In this document: positions 1-9,000 of the stretch, one piece after another | Layout: every line of letters begins with the position of its first letter | How positions within the stretch are numbered: position 1 is the stretch's first letter | NCBI GenBank assembly: GCA_902834055.1 | Contig: CADFHB010000001.1 | Coordinates: 137,880-201,879, forward strand | Length of the DNA: 64,000 nt | From: Lactobacillaceae bacterium | Lineage (GTDB): Bacteria > Bacillota > Bacilli > Lactobacillales > Lactobacillaceae | Reading direction: 5' to 3' | Program-made: the position numbers and the translations under genes | Notes under the pieces: generated by a model | The model's database searches: none | Told to the model about the DNA's origin: nothing | The model's input: the letters and a program-made list of their open reading frames with translations, nothing else

Positions 1-78
1 GCTGGTATTTTTAGCGTTGCTGTTAGCCTTGTCGTACTTGGTTTTCTAACAGAACGGATTGCGTCCACCCTTCAATGA
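1..78 (+). CDS. C-terminal end of a small phage membrane protein (partial)
   Basis: An open frame enters from the left edge and ends with TGA at 76-78. The 25 visible residues are hydrophobic, then E-R, and end in ASTLQ, which looks like the end of a membrane segment. Siphophages of lactobacilli often carry a small DUF1056-type membrane protein between terminase and portal, and the position fits. The family assignment is inference because most of the gene is outside the window. Confidence 0.45.
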   Translation, partial: AGIFSVAVSLVVLGFLTERIASTLQ

Positions 79-94
79 AAGGAGGTGAATGTAA

Positions 95-1282
95 TTGCCG
101 CTATTTAATCAGAAAGTTAGTCCGGGGCTAACAATTGCGGATGATACTGACATTCTGCACTTTCTCAACCCGGACGATAACGATAAGTATATCGACGCTC
201 GAACGGCGTTAAAGAATTCGGATATTTACTCGATTATTTTTCAGCTTAGTGCAGATTTAGCAAATGGAAAGCTAAAGGCAGACGCACCGCGCGCCCAAGG
301 AATTCTTAATAATCCTACACAGACAAGTAATGCACATGCTTTTTGGCAATCGATGTTTGCACAGTTGCTACTCGGTGGCGAGGCGTTTGCTTACCGGTGG
401 CGTAATCAAAACGGAACAGACATGACATGGGAGTATCTGCGGCCTTCGCAAGTTACTCCTTTTTTGTTAGAGGACGGTTCTGGTCTGATTTACAACGTCA
501 CTTTTGACGAGCCTGAGATTGGTGTTATGCAAGCAATTCCTCAGGCGGACATGATTCATATCCGTTTGCTTAGTCAAAACGGTGGGAAAACAGGTATGAG
601 CCCACTTTACGCATTGGCTAATGAACTTCAAATAAAGGACCAGTCAAACAAACTCACGTTAAGTGCTCTGGGGCGTTCTGTCATTGCACCGGGTGTTTTA
701 ACGATTAAGCATGGAGGACTGGTTAACGACAAGATGAAGGCTTCTCGTTCGCGCAAATTTATGAAGCAGATGTCTGATTCCCAAAACGGTCCAATCGTAC
801 TTGATGACCTGGAAGAATACACGCCGCTAGAAGTGAAGAGTAATGTAGCTCAATTACTCAACCAGGTTAATTGGACTGGTGCACAGATTGCTAAGGTTTA
901 CGGTGTCTCAGACAGCATTATCAACGGGCAAGGTGATCAACAATCGTCAATTCAGATGATGGGTAATGCTTACGTCAAGTCACTGTCGCGGTTTGCTAAG
1001 GCAGTCACGGGAGAACTTAATAACAAGCTAAACGCTGACATCACATTAGACTTGCGGTCGGCAATTGACCCGTTAGGCGATGAGTACGCTTCAACCGTTT
1101 CCAACTTGCAGAAGAACGGCACGCTTGGTGCAAACCAAGCAGCCTGGCTTCTCCAACAAGCTAATTACTTGCCTGACGACATGCCGGAGAAGGAAGAACC
1201 AAAGGTACAGGTTCAACCTGTACAGATGGTGTCTAGCAATAAGCAATCATCGGAAGGAGGTGAGAATGATGACGAAAATTAA
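95..1282 (+). CDS. Phage portal protein (HK97 family)
   Basis: The portal forms the dodecameric ring at one capsid vertex through which DNA is packaged and ejected. Its 395 residues are near the usual length for HK97-type portals, and the central region (PQADMIHIRLLSQNGGKTGM, then the QIAKVYGVSDSIINGQGDQQ segment) is typical. The start is TTG at 95, chosen because a strong GGAGGTGA lies at 81-88 with normal spacing. It is followed by overlapping protease and capsid genes in the classic HK97 order. The 3' end overlaps the protease start by 17 bases, suggesting coupled translation. Confidence 0.93.
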   Translation: MPLFNQKVSPGLTIADDTDILHFLNPDDNDKYIDARTALKNSDIYSIIFQLSADLANGKLKADAPRAQGILNNPTQTSNAHAFWQSMFAQLLLGGEAFAYRWRNQNGTDMTWEYLRPSQVTPFLLEDGSGLIYNVTFDEPEIGVMQAIPQADMIHIRLLSQNGGKTGMSPLYALANELQIKDQSNKLTLSALGRSVIAPGVLTIKHGGLVNDKMKASRSRKFMKQMSDSQNGPIVLDDLEEYTPLEVKSNVAQLLNQVNWTGAQIAKVYGVSDSIINGQGDQQSSIQMMGNAYVKSLSRFAKAVTGELNNKLNADITLDLRSAIDPLGDEYASTVSNLQKNGTLGANQAAWLLQQANYLPDDMPEKEEPKVQVQPVQMVSSNKQSSEGGENDDEN

Positions 1283-2021
1283 CGTCAAAGGTGCTGTTGT
1301 TAGTAATGACGATGCAGAAATCTATAGTTGGCTGGGCTATGACAATGTTAGCCCTCGCCAAGTAGAGGATGCATTAAATAACGATACTGATGGTCAAGTA
1401 CAAGTAAACATCAACTCTGGTGGCGGTAGCGTGTTTGCCGCTAGCGAAATTTACACGATGCTGAAGGCTTACTCCGGTAAGGTAACGGTCAACGTGCAGG
1501 GATTAGCCGCTTCCGCTGCTTCTGTGATTGCAATGGCTGGAGACGTGGTTAACATGTCACCAACTGCTCAAATGATGATCCATAAGGCATCGACTATTTC
1601 TATGGGGAATGCTGATGACTTTGCGCACGACTCAAAAATGTTAGATGTTACAGATCAGTCGATCGTAAATGCCTATGCAGCCAAGACCGGCATGGATCGT
1701 GCAGATATTTTACAAATGATGGCTAATACCACCTTTATGACAGCCCAAGATGCGGTTGATAAAGGGTTCGCTGACAGCATCTCAACCGGCGCTGAGGAAA
1801 ATAGCCAAGTGCCACAGGTAGTTAATGCGATTAACACGCCAATCATTGGTAATAATGCCATTTCAAAAATCAAGACACTTATGGCTAAGGTACGGAGTGC
1901 TAAGCCAAAAAATAAGGTGGAAACGCCTAATAATAATGAAAGCAAGCCAACTTCTAGTCTAAAAGATCAGAAGCTGGCAATTTTATTTGGCAGAAAGGAT
2001 GATGACAATGCCAACGATTAA
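1266..2021 (+). CDS. Phage head maturation protease, ClpP-like
   Basis: This serine protease of the ClpP/crotonase fold removes the scaffolding N-terminal part of the capsid protein during prohead maturation. Visible motifs are NINSGGGSVFAA (residues 49-60), GLAASAAS with probable nucleophile Ser83, MMIHKAS with His106, and Asp127 or Asp130 as candidate third residue. The open frame runs further upstream, but AAGGAGGTGA at 1254-1263 places the start at one of two ATGs, 1266 or 1269; 1269 has the better spacing. It overlaps the portal end and the capsid start. Confidence 0.92.
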   Translation: MMTKINVKGAVVSNDDAEIYSWLGYDNVSPRQVEDALNNDTDGQVQVNINSGGGSVFAASEIYTMLKAYSGKVTVNVQGLAASAASVIAMAGDVVNMSPTAQMMIHKASTISMGNADDFAHDSKMLDVTDQSIVNAYAAKTGMDRADILQMMANTTFMTAQDAVDKGFADSISTGAEENSQVPQVVNAINTPIIGNNAISKIKTLMAKVRSAKPKNKVETPNNNESKPTSSLKDQKLAILFGRKDDDNAND

Positions 2022-3192
2022 TGATTTAAATGACGCCTGGATTGCAAAGGGTCAACAGGTGTCAGACTTAGATAACAAGTTAAACGCCGCTGTTCTTGAT
2101 GATAACTTTACTAAGGACAAGTTTACTGAATTGAAGGAACAACGTGACAACGCTAAGGCTCAACGTGATGCTATCAAGGATCAACTTGAAGAAGCACGAG
2201 CATTAGAAGTTAAGAACATGGGTGAGAAGGATAAGAAGCCTTTAAACAAGAAGGAATTGGATATTAAAGACCAGTTTGTTAAGGACTTCAAGAACATGGT
2301 TACGTCTGGTAAGACCGGTGCTGGTAATGGTGGCTTGACTATTCCAGACGACATTCAATACGCTATCCACAAGCTGGTACGGCAATTCGCTACGTTACAA
2401 AACTTGGTTAACGTTGAATCTGTAACTACTACAACTGGTTCGCGTACTTACGAAAAGCTTTCTGACATTACTCCAATGACGGACTTGGATGATGAAACAG
2501 CAGCTATTCCAGATATGGACGATCCAGAATTAACGCTGATCAAGTACGCTATTCACCGCTATGCAGCCATTCAAACAGTTACTAACAGCCTTTTGAAGGA
2601 TACTGTAGAAAACATCCTTGCATGGCTGTCAGACTGGGTAGCCAAGAAGGTAACTGTAACTCGGAACACCAAGATTATTGAAGCAATGGGCAAGCCATCT
2701 AAGAAACCAACCATTGCCAACTTTGACGACATCAAGGACCTGGAAAACAACACACTTGATCCGGCTATTATGGCCAGTTCCAGCTTTGTCACTAACCAGT
2801 CTGGTTACAACGTACTTTCTAAGGTGAAGGATGCTGAAGGCCGTTATATGCTGCAACGTGATGTAACTCAGCCAGATGTTTACCGCTTAGACGGCAAGAC
2901 TATCACTGTCGTTGCTGACAAGTGGTTGCCTGACATCTCTGGTGCTCACCCGCTTTACTATGGTGATTTGAAGCAAGGTATCACGCTTTATGACCGTGAA
3001 CATATGTCCTTGCTATCTACTAACATTGGTGCCGGTGCCTTTGAACATGATCTTTACAAGGTTCGTGTCATTGACCGGTTCGATGTGGAAGTTATCGATG
3101 ATGGTGCATGGGCTGTCGCCTCATTTAAGACGGTTGCTAATCAAAAAGCGACTGCTCCAGAAGCCTCTGGCGCAACGGGGGCTGGTAAGTAA
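2008..3192 (+). CDS. Major capsid protein (HK97 fold)
   Basis: This protein builds the icosahedral head. Residues about 10-75 are a charged coiled-coil stretch rich in K, D and E, the scaffold-like delta domain expected to be cut off by the upstream protease. The mature part begins near the GGLTIPDDIQ segment and includes the usual YAIHRYAAIQTVTNSLLKD core. ATG at 2008 is preferred over upstream in-frame starts at 1987, 1999 and 2002 because the AGAAAGG at 1992-1998 gives it normal spacing. The 394-residue length is ordinary for the family. Confidence 0.93.
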   Translation: MPTINDLNDAWIAKGQQVSDLDNKLNAAVLDDNFTKDKFTELKEQRDNAKAQRDAIKDQLEEARALEVKNMGEKDKKPLNKKELDIKDQFVKDFKNMVTSGKTGAGNGGLTIPDDIQYAIHKLVRQFATLQNLVNVESVTTTTGSRTYEKLSDITPMTDLDDETAAIPDMDDPELTLIKYAIHRYAAIQTVTNSLLKDTVENILAWLSDWVAKKVTVTRNTKIIEAMGKPSKKPTIANFDDIKDLENNTLDPAIMASSSFVTNQSGYNVLSKVKDAEGRYMLQRDVTQPDVYRLDGKTITVVADKWLPDISGAHPLYYGDLKQGITLYDREHMSLLSTNIGAGAFEHDLYKVRVIDRFDVEVIDDGAWAVASFKTVANQKATAPEASGATGAGK

Positions 3193-3206
3193 TGAGGTGA
3201 TTGGCA

Positions 3207-3557
3207 ATGAGCGGTGAACAACAACTAGATCCGTTAGTACCTCGGGTTCGTGACATGCTTTATCTTGATGATGATAGCGACGACCAGTTGCTCGATTCAT
3301 ATATTAAAGCCGCTCAAGCCTTTGTTCACAATGCCGTCGGTGAGGACGTCAACGGTTTCTATGAAGACGCAGGCGTTTCTTCACTGGTGACCTTAGCCGT
3401 GATGTCGTTAGCTGGTACGTACTACCAAAATCGATTGGCCTTATCCGATGTGCAAGCATATCGGGTGGACTTAACGATGAACAGCATCATCGGTCAGCTA
3501 CGTGGGCTAAGGGATACCTTTGCAGAAAAGGAAGTGAACGATGATGGCAAGAACTAA
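3207..3557 (+). CDS. Head-tail connector protein (gp6/QLRG-type adaptor)
   Basis: Small mainly helical protein of the type that forms the adaptor ring under the portal. The N-terminal VRDMLYLDDDSDDQLLDSYI and following helices match the phage DNA-packaging/QLRG adaptor pattern, and QLRGLRDTF occurs near the end. ATG at 3207 has GAGGTGA at 3194-3200; a TTG at 3201 is too close to that site. It overlaps the next gene by 17 bases, as in other compact head-tail cassettes. Confidence 0.8.
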   Translation: MSGEQQLDPLVPRVRDMLYLDDDSDDQLLDSYIKAAQAFVHNAVGEDVNGFYEDAGVSSLVTLAVMSLAGTYYQNRLALSDVQAYRVDLTMNSIIGQLRGLRDTFAEKEVNDDGKN

Positions 3558-3921
3558 TTACCGTTATCCACTTCACAGAATGCGTCATAAGGCCAAGTTC
3601 GGCTCGATTAAGAGTCACCAAAACAAGATGGGTGTCAATGTGATGGGGTTCGTTGACGAATTTACTCTGCATTACGCAAAGATTAACCTCACACTCTCAC
3701 AACGTTATGGTGTGGCCGGCTCTACACTTGAGCACTCAACGGTGATCGCTATTCGGCACAATCCAAAGGTCAAAGAACCGATGTTAGTCAAACTGGCAGA
3801 CGGTGTAACGTACTCAATTACTAATATTTCGGCCAATAACGATGACTACATTTCTTATGACCTTTTGACTTTGACGAGATATCAAAAAGGCGGAGGTGGT
3901 GCCGATGGCCGACGGAGTTAG
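3541..3921 (+). CDS. Phage head closure protein (SPP1 gp16-like)
   Basis: A 126-residue basic protein in the fixed position between adaptor and HK97 gp10-type genes, where the head-closure or stopper protein is encoded. The SITNISANNDDYISYDLLTL segment is the usual C-terminal beta-strand pattern of head-tail adaptors. Two adjacent ATGs (3541, 3544) could serve as start, with GGAAGTGAA upstream. The gene ends in a GGGGADGRRS tail that overlaps the next gene. Function is assigned by position plus general resemblance. Confidence 0.75.
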   Translation: MMARTNYRYPLHRMRHKAKFGSIKSHQNKMGVNVMGFVDEFTLHYAKINLTLSQRYGVAGSTLEHSTVIAIRHNPKVKEPMLVKLADGVTYSITNISANNDDYISYDLLTLTRYQKGGGGADGRRS

Positions 3922-4342
3922 CATGGATGAGTTTCTCCAGCAATGGCTTGATAAGGTCAAAAAGATCAGTACCGACCTTACACCGAAGGAAAAAGAGCGT
4001 ATCACCGCAGCGGGTGGCCAGGTTTTTAAAGAGAAACTGACCCAAACTACTCGAGAAAAGCACTATTCTAACCACAATGACCGGGCCTACGGTCACGCCG
4101 CAGATAATATCGATTTAATGAAGTCCGATGTTGATGGTGACCATAATGGTAATGTCACGGTTGGCTGGAATAATCATTATCATGCAATGAACATGATGCG
4201 GCTTAATGACGGCTACAAAGGCTATACGGCCGACCATTTCATTACGAATCTGATTCAAGATAATGATGTCTCAAATGCTGTTTTGAAAGCAGAATCGGAA
4301 GAATACCAGAAAATGATAAAAGAAAAGGGTGGTGACGAGTAA
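3905..4342 (+). CDS. Head-tail joining protein, HK97 gp10 family
   Basis: About 145 residues with an N-terminal helix (DEFLQQWLDKVKKISTDL) and the RAYGHAADNIDLMKSDVDGD segment characteristic of HK97 gp10-like tail-completion proteins. ATG at 3905 is used because GGAGG at 3892-3896 sits eight bases upstream; the open frame begins slightly earlier at a GTG with no site. Its TAA overlaps the ATG of the next gene (TAATG at 4340-4344), indicating translational coupling. Confidence 0.82.
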   Translation: MADGVSMDEFLQQWLDKVKKISTDLTPKEKERITAAGGQVFKEKLTQTTREKHYSNHNDRAYGHAADNIDLMKSDVDGDHNGNVTVGWNNHYHAMNMMRLNDGYKGYTADHFITNLIQDNDVSNAVLKAESEEYQKMIKEKGGDE

Positions 4343-4716
4343 TGCTTGCAATTCTACGGGCCCAAAAGCTTATGCAAAGCATGAAAGACACCACTTTAGA
4401 CGCAGTATATACGAGTAACCTTCCTGTGGAAGAAGTTGATGATTCTTCACGAACGGTTGCACTGATTACTGATGTTCGTTCTGACTTAGCATTACCTGGT
4501 AACGGTGATTTTCATGCACAAGACAAGCAGGTTGAGGTACAAATCTACTACAAACTTGACGGGGACGACCCTGACGAGTTTGAGACAAAGCTAAAACATT
4601 TATTCATCCAAAACGGGTGGGTTATGTTTGATAATCGTGGTCACACTGTTGACCCTAACACTCAACAGCTAACGGCTACGTTTTATTTTGACTATTTTGA
4701 AATTGAGACTGCTTAG
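4342..4716 (+). CDS. Tail terminator / minor tail protein (DUF806-like)
   Basis: A 124-residue protein immediately before the major tail protein, where siphophages encode the tail terminator that caps the tube. The sequence (paired beta strands such as QVEVQIYYKL and TATFYFDYFEIET) resembles the DUF806 tail-component family of lactic acid bacteria phages. Its last codons and stop lie inside a terminator-like hairpin. Confidence 0.75.
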   Translation: MLAILRAQKLMQSMKDTTLDAVYTSNLPVEEVDDSSRTVALITDVRSDLALPGNGDFHAQDKQVEVQIYYKLDGDDPDEFETKLKHLFIQNGWVMFDNRGHTVDPNTQQLTATFYFDYFEIETA

Positions 4717-4727
4717 GCGGTCTTTTT
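4706..4727 (+). terminator. Terminator-like hairpin over the stop codon of the tail terminator gene
   Basis: Seven base pairs (4706-4712 with 4717-4723, one G-T pair) close a TTAG loop that contains part of the stop codon, followed by TTTTT and a second T run. It has the form of an intrinsic terminator between head-joining genes and the major tail gene, and may be only partly efficient since the tail genes lie downstream. Confidence 0.6.
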
Positions 4728-4754
4728 ATTTTTATAAAGAAAGAAGGATATTAA

Positions 4755-5381
4755 ATGCTTATTCACGGTATTAAAAAGGCTTGGGTTGCCCTTAAGAGTG
4801 CCGATGGTAAGAGTTTACTTACTGGCGAAAAGGGGCTTTCGCAAAACGGCCTTTACGAGTTAGACCACAACGTTTTAGGTGTGGCTAGTGCTGAATTAAA
4901 GGGGCTTGATGGTTCTAAGTTGGAAAAAATCAGTGGGAACAACATCGTTCAATACAGCTACGCTGACCCACTAAACCCACAAGCAACGTTGTCTATTAAC
5001 AACTTACCTATGGATATTCTGGCAAAGCTAGTTGGTATGGAAAAACAAGGGACTGGTTGGCAGATGGCCGACACTAAGCCAACTGGGGCTTTGATTGTTG
5101 AAGCACCATCAATGACTACTGATGACGCAGTTTACTTCGCCTTCCCGTCTGGTAACTTCCTGATGGGTGACAAGAAGCTTGATACTGATACGGATTCAAA
5201 GAAGACACCGGTTACTGACCAAATGACTTTTGCCGCTATCGATGACCCTAACATCAATGATCTGTACCGGATTTACGCCACTACTGACACTGACTGGAAG
5301 GACGAAGACACGATGTTCAAGGAACTATTCCCTGACTACTCTGCTTCTCCAACTTCCCCAACCGTTAAGCCGACTGTCTAG
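4755..5381 (+). CDS. Major tail tube protein
   Basis: A 208-residue protein of the phi13-like major tail family, which polymerises into the tail tube. The N-terminal GIKKAWVALKSADGKSLL, the central NPQATLSINNLPMDILAKLV and the conserved place just before the tail chaperone genes support this. ATG at 4755 follows AGAAGGA. The C-terminal SPTSPTVKPTV is a low-complexity tail. Hairpins with T runs flank the gene on both sides, so its transcription may be set separately from its neighbours. Confidence 0.88.
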   Translation: MLIHGIKKAWVALKSADGKSLLTGEKGLSQNGLYELDHNVLGVASAELKGLDGSKLEKISGNNIVQYSYADPLNPQATLSINNLPMDILAKLVGMEKQGTGWQMADTKPTGALIVEAPSMTTDDAVYFAFPSGNFLMGDKKLDTDTDSKKTPVTDQMTFAAIDDPNINDLYRIYATTDTDWKDEDTMFKELFPDYSASPTSPTVKPTV

Positions 5382-5389
5382 CTAAACTG

Positions 5390-5428
5390 AGTCGCCTAAG
5401 AAATACACAGTACGCAAGGGCGGCTTTT
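5390..5428 (+). terminator. Possible terminator between major tail and chaperone genes
   Basis: Seven bases at 5390-5396 pair with 5419-5425 (one G-T pair) around a 22-base loop, followed by TTTT. The long loop makes it weaker than the hairpin before the major tail gene, so it may be an attenuator or processing site. Confidence 0.4.
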
Positions 5429-5444
5429 AGAAAGGATTTTGAGA

Positions 5445-5789
5445 ATGGAAATTTACGTAAAACTCTTTGATAAAAAGTTCGATGTTAAATCCTCTAACAA
5501 AGCGGTTCGTAATGCTTTAAAGATGCAATACGAGTTTGCGAAGATGAACAATACGGCCGACAAAGACGCAACCGAAGTCTTTGCCGCTCAAATTGAGGTT
5601 ATTGACGAAGCCGAATCCTTTATGAAGGACGTTTTGAAACTGACTAAGAAGCAGGCCGAAGCATTAGATGAAATGGACTTCCAGGAAACCATGTCTGCCG
5701 TTGGTTATATCTGTAATCGCATGATGGGTATGTCCGATGAACAAATCAAGGAAGATACAGAAAAGGTACGTGAAGACCCAAAAAAGTAA
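5445..5789 (+). CDS. Tail assembly chaperone G
   Basis: A 114-residue acidic helical protein between the major tail protein and the tape measure, the position of the lambda gpG equivalent. It is expected to bind the tape measure during tail assembly. ATG at 5445 has AAAGGA at 5431-5436. The frame ends at TAA 5787-5789 directly after a CCCAAAAAAG slippery run, and an overlapping -1 frame continues to 6019. It is thus the shorter product of a G/GT pair. Confidence 0.85.
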   Translation: MEIYVKLFDKKFDVKSSNKAVRNALKMQYEFAKMNNTADKDATEVFAAQIEVIDEAESFMKDVLKLTKKQAEALDEMDFQETMSAVGYICNRMMGMSDEQIKEDTEKVREDPKK

Positions 5790-6019
5790 ATTGGAAGGCA
5801 CGCGAGTGGGAACTAAAAAATCGGCTAGAAGACTTTGACTTTGCTGAAAAGCAAGCAATTTCTAATTTTGGTTGGTCGATTGAAACCTTCGATAAGGCCG
5901 ATTATTACCGTATGCATGAGATTATGTCTGCTAAGGACACTAAAGACCGTGCTGTTGACCCACTCAGTGCAATCATGGGTATTCGTACTGCACAATCAAA
6001 ACGGAAAGGAGGTAAATAA
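5445..6019 (+). CDS. Tail assembly chaperone GT, -1 frameshift fusion
   Basis: The G frame has codon phase 0 (5445). The frame that ends at 6017-6019 has phase 2, i.e. -1, and is open from the slippery run to the tape measure start. Slipping on AAAAAAG (5780-5786) continues as VNWKAREWELKNRLEDF and ends in SKRKGGK, giving about 191 residues. The T part has no start codon or ribosome site of its own suited to independent translation. Its stop overlaps the ATG of the tape measure gene. This is the standard siphophage arrangement that sets a minor GT to G ratio. Confidence 0.85.
5777..5786 (+). promoter_or_regulatory. Programmed -1 ribosomal frameshift site
   Basis: CCCAAAAAAG contains two overlapping canonical slippery heptamers in the right phase: CCCAAAA (zero-frame CCA AAA) and AAAAAAG (zero-frame AAA AAG, the dnaX-type site). 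The zero-frame stop TAA follows immediately. Confidence 0.85.
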
Positions 6020-9000
6020 TGCCAAAAGTAAGTAATGTTATAGCGACTAAGATTGCCCTCGATATGGTCGAAGCTAGTACGTCGATTCGTAATCTGACTA
6101 CTGTGGTTAACAGTGCTACCCAAGCTTGGAAGGCTAATGAAGCTAACATGCGGGCAGCCGGTGACTATGCCGGTGCTGCTCGTGCTAAGTATGAGGGCCT
6201 TGGTAATGTTATTAGTGCTCAACGGGACAAAATTGAAGCCCTTGAACGTAAGCAATCTGAGATGAATACGATTGATAAAAAGGCGGCTGACCAGTACCTC
6301 GAGTTGCGGTCAAAGCTTAACGAATATCGTGAAGAGATGGATAAGCTCGATACCACTACTGAAAAAGGCAAGGCACGGTATAAAGAACTTGACGAGGCAA
6401 TTACCCGTACTAAGCAGGAACTTGATAGCCTTGACACTGGGACGGTTAAGTCAGCCGAACAATTCTTAAAGTACGGTCAGGAAGTTGACCGGGCTAAGGC
6501 TAAGTTAGCTAGTTTGGAATCACAACAACGGCGGGCCGCTCAACAAGTTGACCTTGAAAACAGCGGTGTTGTTCGTCTGAATGCGACTATGCGGGCCCAA
6601 GGGGCACTGGCTTCTGCAACCGCTGAGCGACTGCGCTCCGAAGGCCAGAACTACCAAGCGATGACCGTTGAAGTCAATAACCTTCGTTCTCGTCTTGATA
6701 CCTTACGGAATATCCAACAGCGGGAAGTGCAGTTGCTTAGTTCAACCCGTGCTCGTATGGGTGAAACTTCAACCGAGTACATGAAGCAAGCAACTCGGGT
6801 ACAGGAACTTGGTACTAAGATTCAAGACACCCGGAGCAAAATCGCTGAATTAAATGCGACTATGCAACGGACACCAACAGGCTGGCTTGGCAACGTGGCC
6901 TCACGTCTTGACAGTATTCAAGGCAGAGCCGACCGGGTATCGACTACCTTTGGTCGAATTTTTGGTGCAACCGCCGCCGCTAACCTTTTCACCAACGCTT
7001 TAGGTTCAATTAGCGCTCGTATGGGCGACTTAATTAAGTCCGGTGTTGAATACAACGTTGAGCAAAATAAGATGGTATCAACCTGGACAACCTTGACTGG
7101 TTCTGCTTCCAAGGCTAAACCGATGATCGACTCAATTAATCGTATGTCGAAGGCAACTGGGCAGAACGTTGATGTTGTTAATGAGCTGGAACAAGGCTTT
7201 TACCACCTGAATTCAAGTAAGTCACAAGCCGACGGAATGACTAGTTCTCTGCTTAACATGGCCGACGCCGTTGGCTTGAATGGTGAACAGATCCGGGCCG
7301 TTGAGCAAGACATGGTTCACGGAATGGCCACTGGTAAGATCACTCAGGGTGAACTGAACCAGATTAGCCAGTACTTCCCGATGATTGATGCAGCAATGGC
7401 TAAACACTTCCACACGACTATTAAGGGAATGCGACAAATGGCCAAAGCTGGGAAGATTACTTCTAAGGACCTACAAGATGTCTTTGAACAACTAGGTAAT
7501 GGCAAGTACAAGAAAGCTGCCGAAAACATGATGAACTCATACTTCGGTGTTTTCCGTACCATTAGGGCTAGTTCCAAAAGACTGATGGGCGATATTGAAG
7601 CGCCTTTTATGACAGCTACTAATCCAATTTTGCAAGCTACAAGAAAATGGATTAACGATGACAGAACCGATAAGGAATTCTCACGGTTTGGTAAACATAT
7701 TTCAAAAGCCTTAAACAAGGTAATCAGTGCCTTTGGTGGTTCAAATTTCAGTACTAAAACTCTTGATAATGCCCTTAAGTCTGCAACGCGTGGAGTAGAT
7801 GAATTAGGTGATGTTATTTCTAGGCACCATGCTCAAATTTCTAGTTTCTTTAGAGCTTTTAAGGCCGGATCAGCCGCGCAAATTAAGATCTTCGCGGCCG
7901 TCTTTGTTGACCTGTCTAAGGTACTATTGCCAGTTCTAAACTTGATGGCACGCTTCCCAAAGACTAGTGCTGCTTTGGTGACTGGTATGCTTTTAGCATC
8001 ACGTGCTGTTCGAACATTACAAGCTGGTATCAGCGGCTTTGAAACGTTGAAGGATGTTAGCCAAAAAATTCGGAAATTTGGAAGGAATCTCAAAAATATT
8101 CCTGAAAAGAAAACGATTGCTGTCAATGCTTTGACTGAAAAAGCGCAGACAAAAATGTCAACGTTTAAGAAAACGGTCGCAAGCATTCAGAAGGATTTTG
8201 AAGTTCGTGGTCATGCGGCTGTTGCAACAGGGATCACTAATATTAAGCGTTTTGGAACAGCTATATTACAGTTGCCTAAGAGAGTTATAGTACGAACAAG
8301 AGCAATTATTACTAGTGCTATTTCAAATACTCGACGCTTAGGAGCAACGCTTCGGTCAATTCCACATAGGATTGTTGTAAGCACTCAATCAGCTGTTGCA
8401 AGTTTACGACGTTTAAGATTAGGAGCACGTCTAGCAGCTACCACTTCTAAAGCTGCATTTACCACGATTGGAATCGGTGCAAGAGCCGCAGGAATGGCTA
8501 TTGACGCGATGGGTGGCCCAATCGGTGTTGCAATAATGGCCTTTACTACCCTTTATTCTCACAGTGCAAAATTCCGCAAATTCTGTAACGGTATTATTTC
8601 TGGCGCGGCAAAAGCTGGTAAAGCGTTAGTTTCGGGAATTGGTGGGGCTATAACGAAGACTGCTAATTTCGTGAAAAATAATTGGAAAGAAATTGGCCTC
8701 TACTTAGTCAATCCGATTGCAGGAGCTCTAAATAGCTTGTATAAGCACAATGCTAAATTTCGTAAATTTGTTAATGGAATTGCATCTGGTGCTATGAAAG
8801 CTGGTAAAGCGTTAGTTTCAGGCATCGGTGGAGCAGTAACTAAATCGATAAGCTTTGTTAAAAACAACTGGAAAGAAATTGGCCTATACTTAGTTAACCC
8901 AGTGGCAGGAGCCATCAATAGTTTATATAAGCACAACGCTAGATTCAGAAAATTTGCTAATGGAATAGCAAATGCTGCTAAGTCAATGGCTGGCAAAGTA

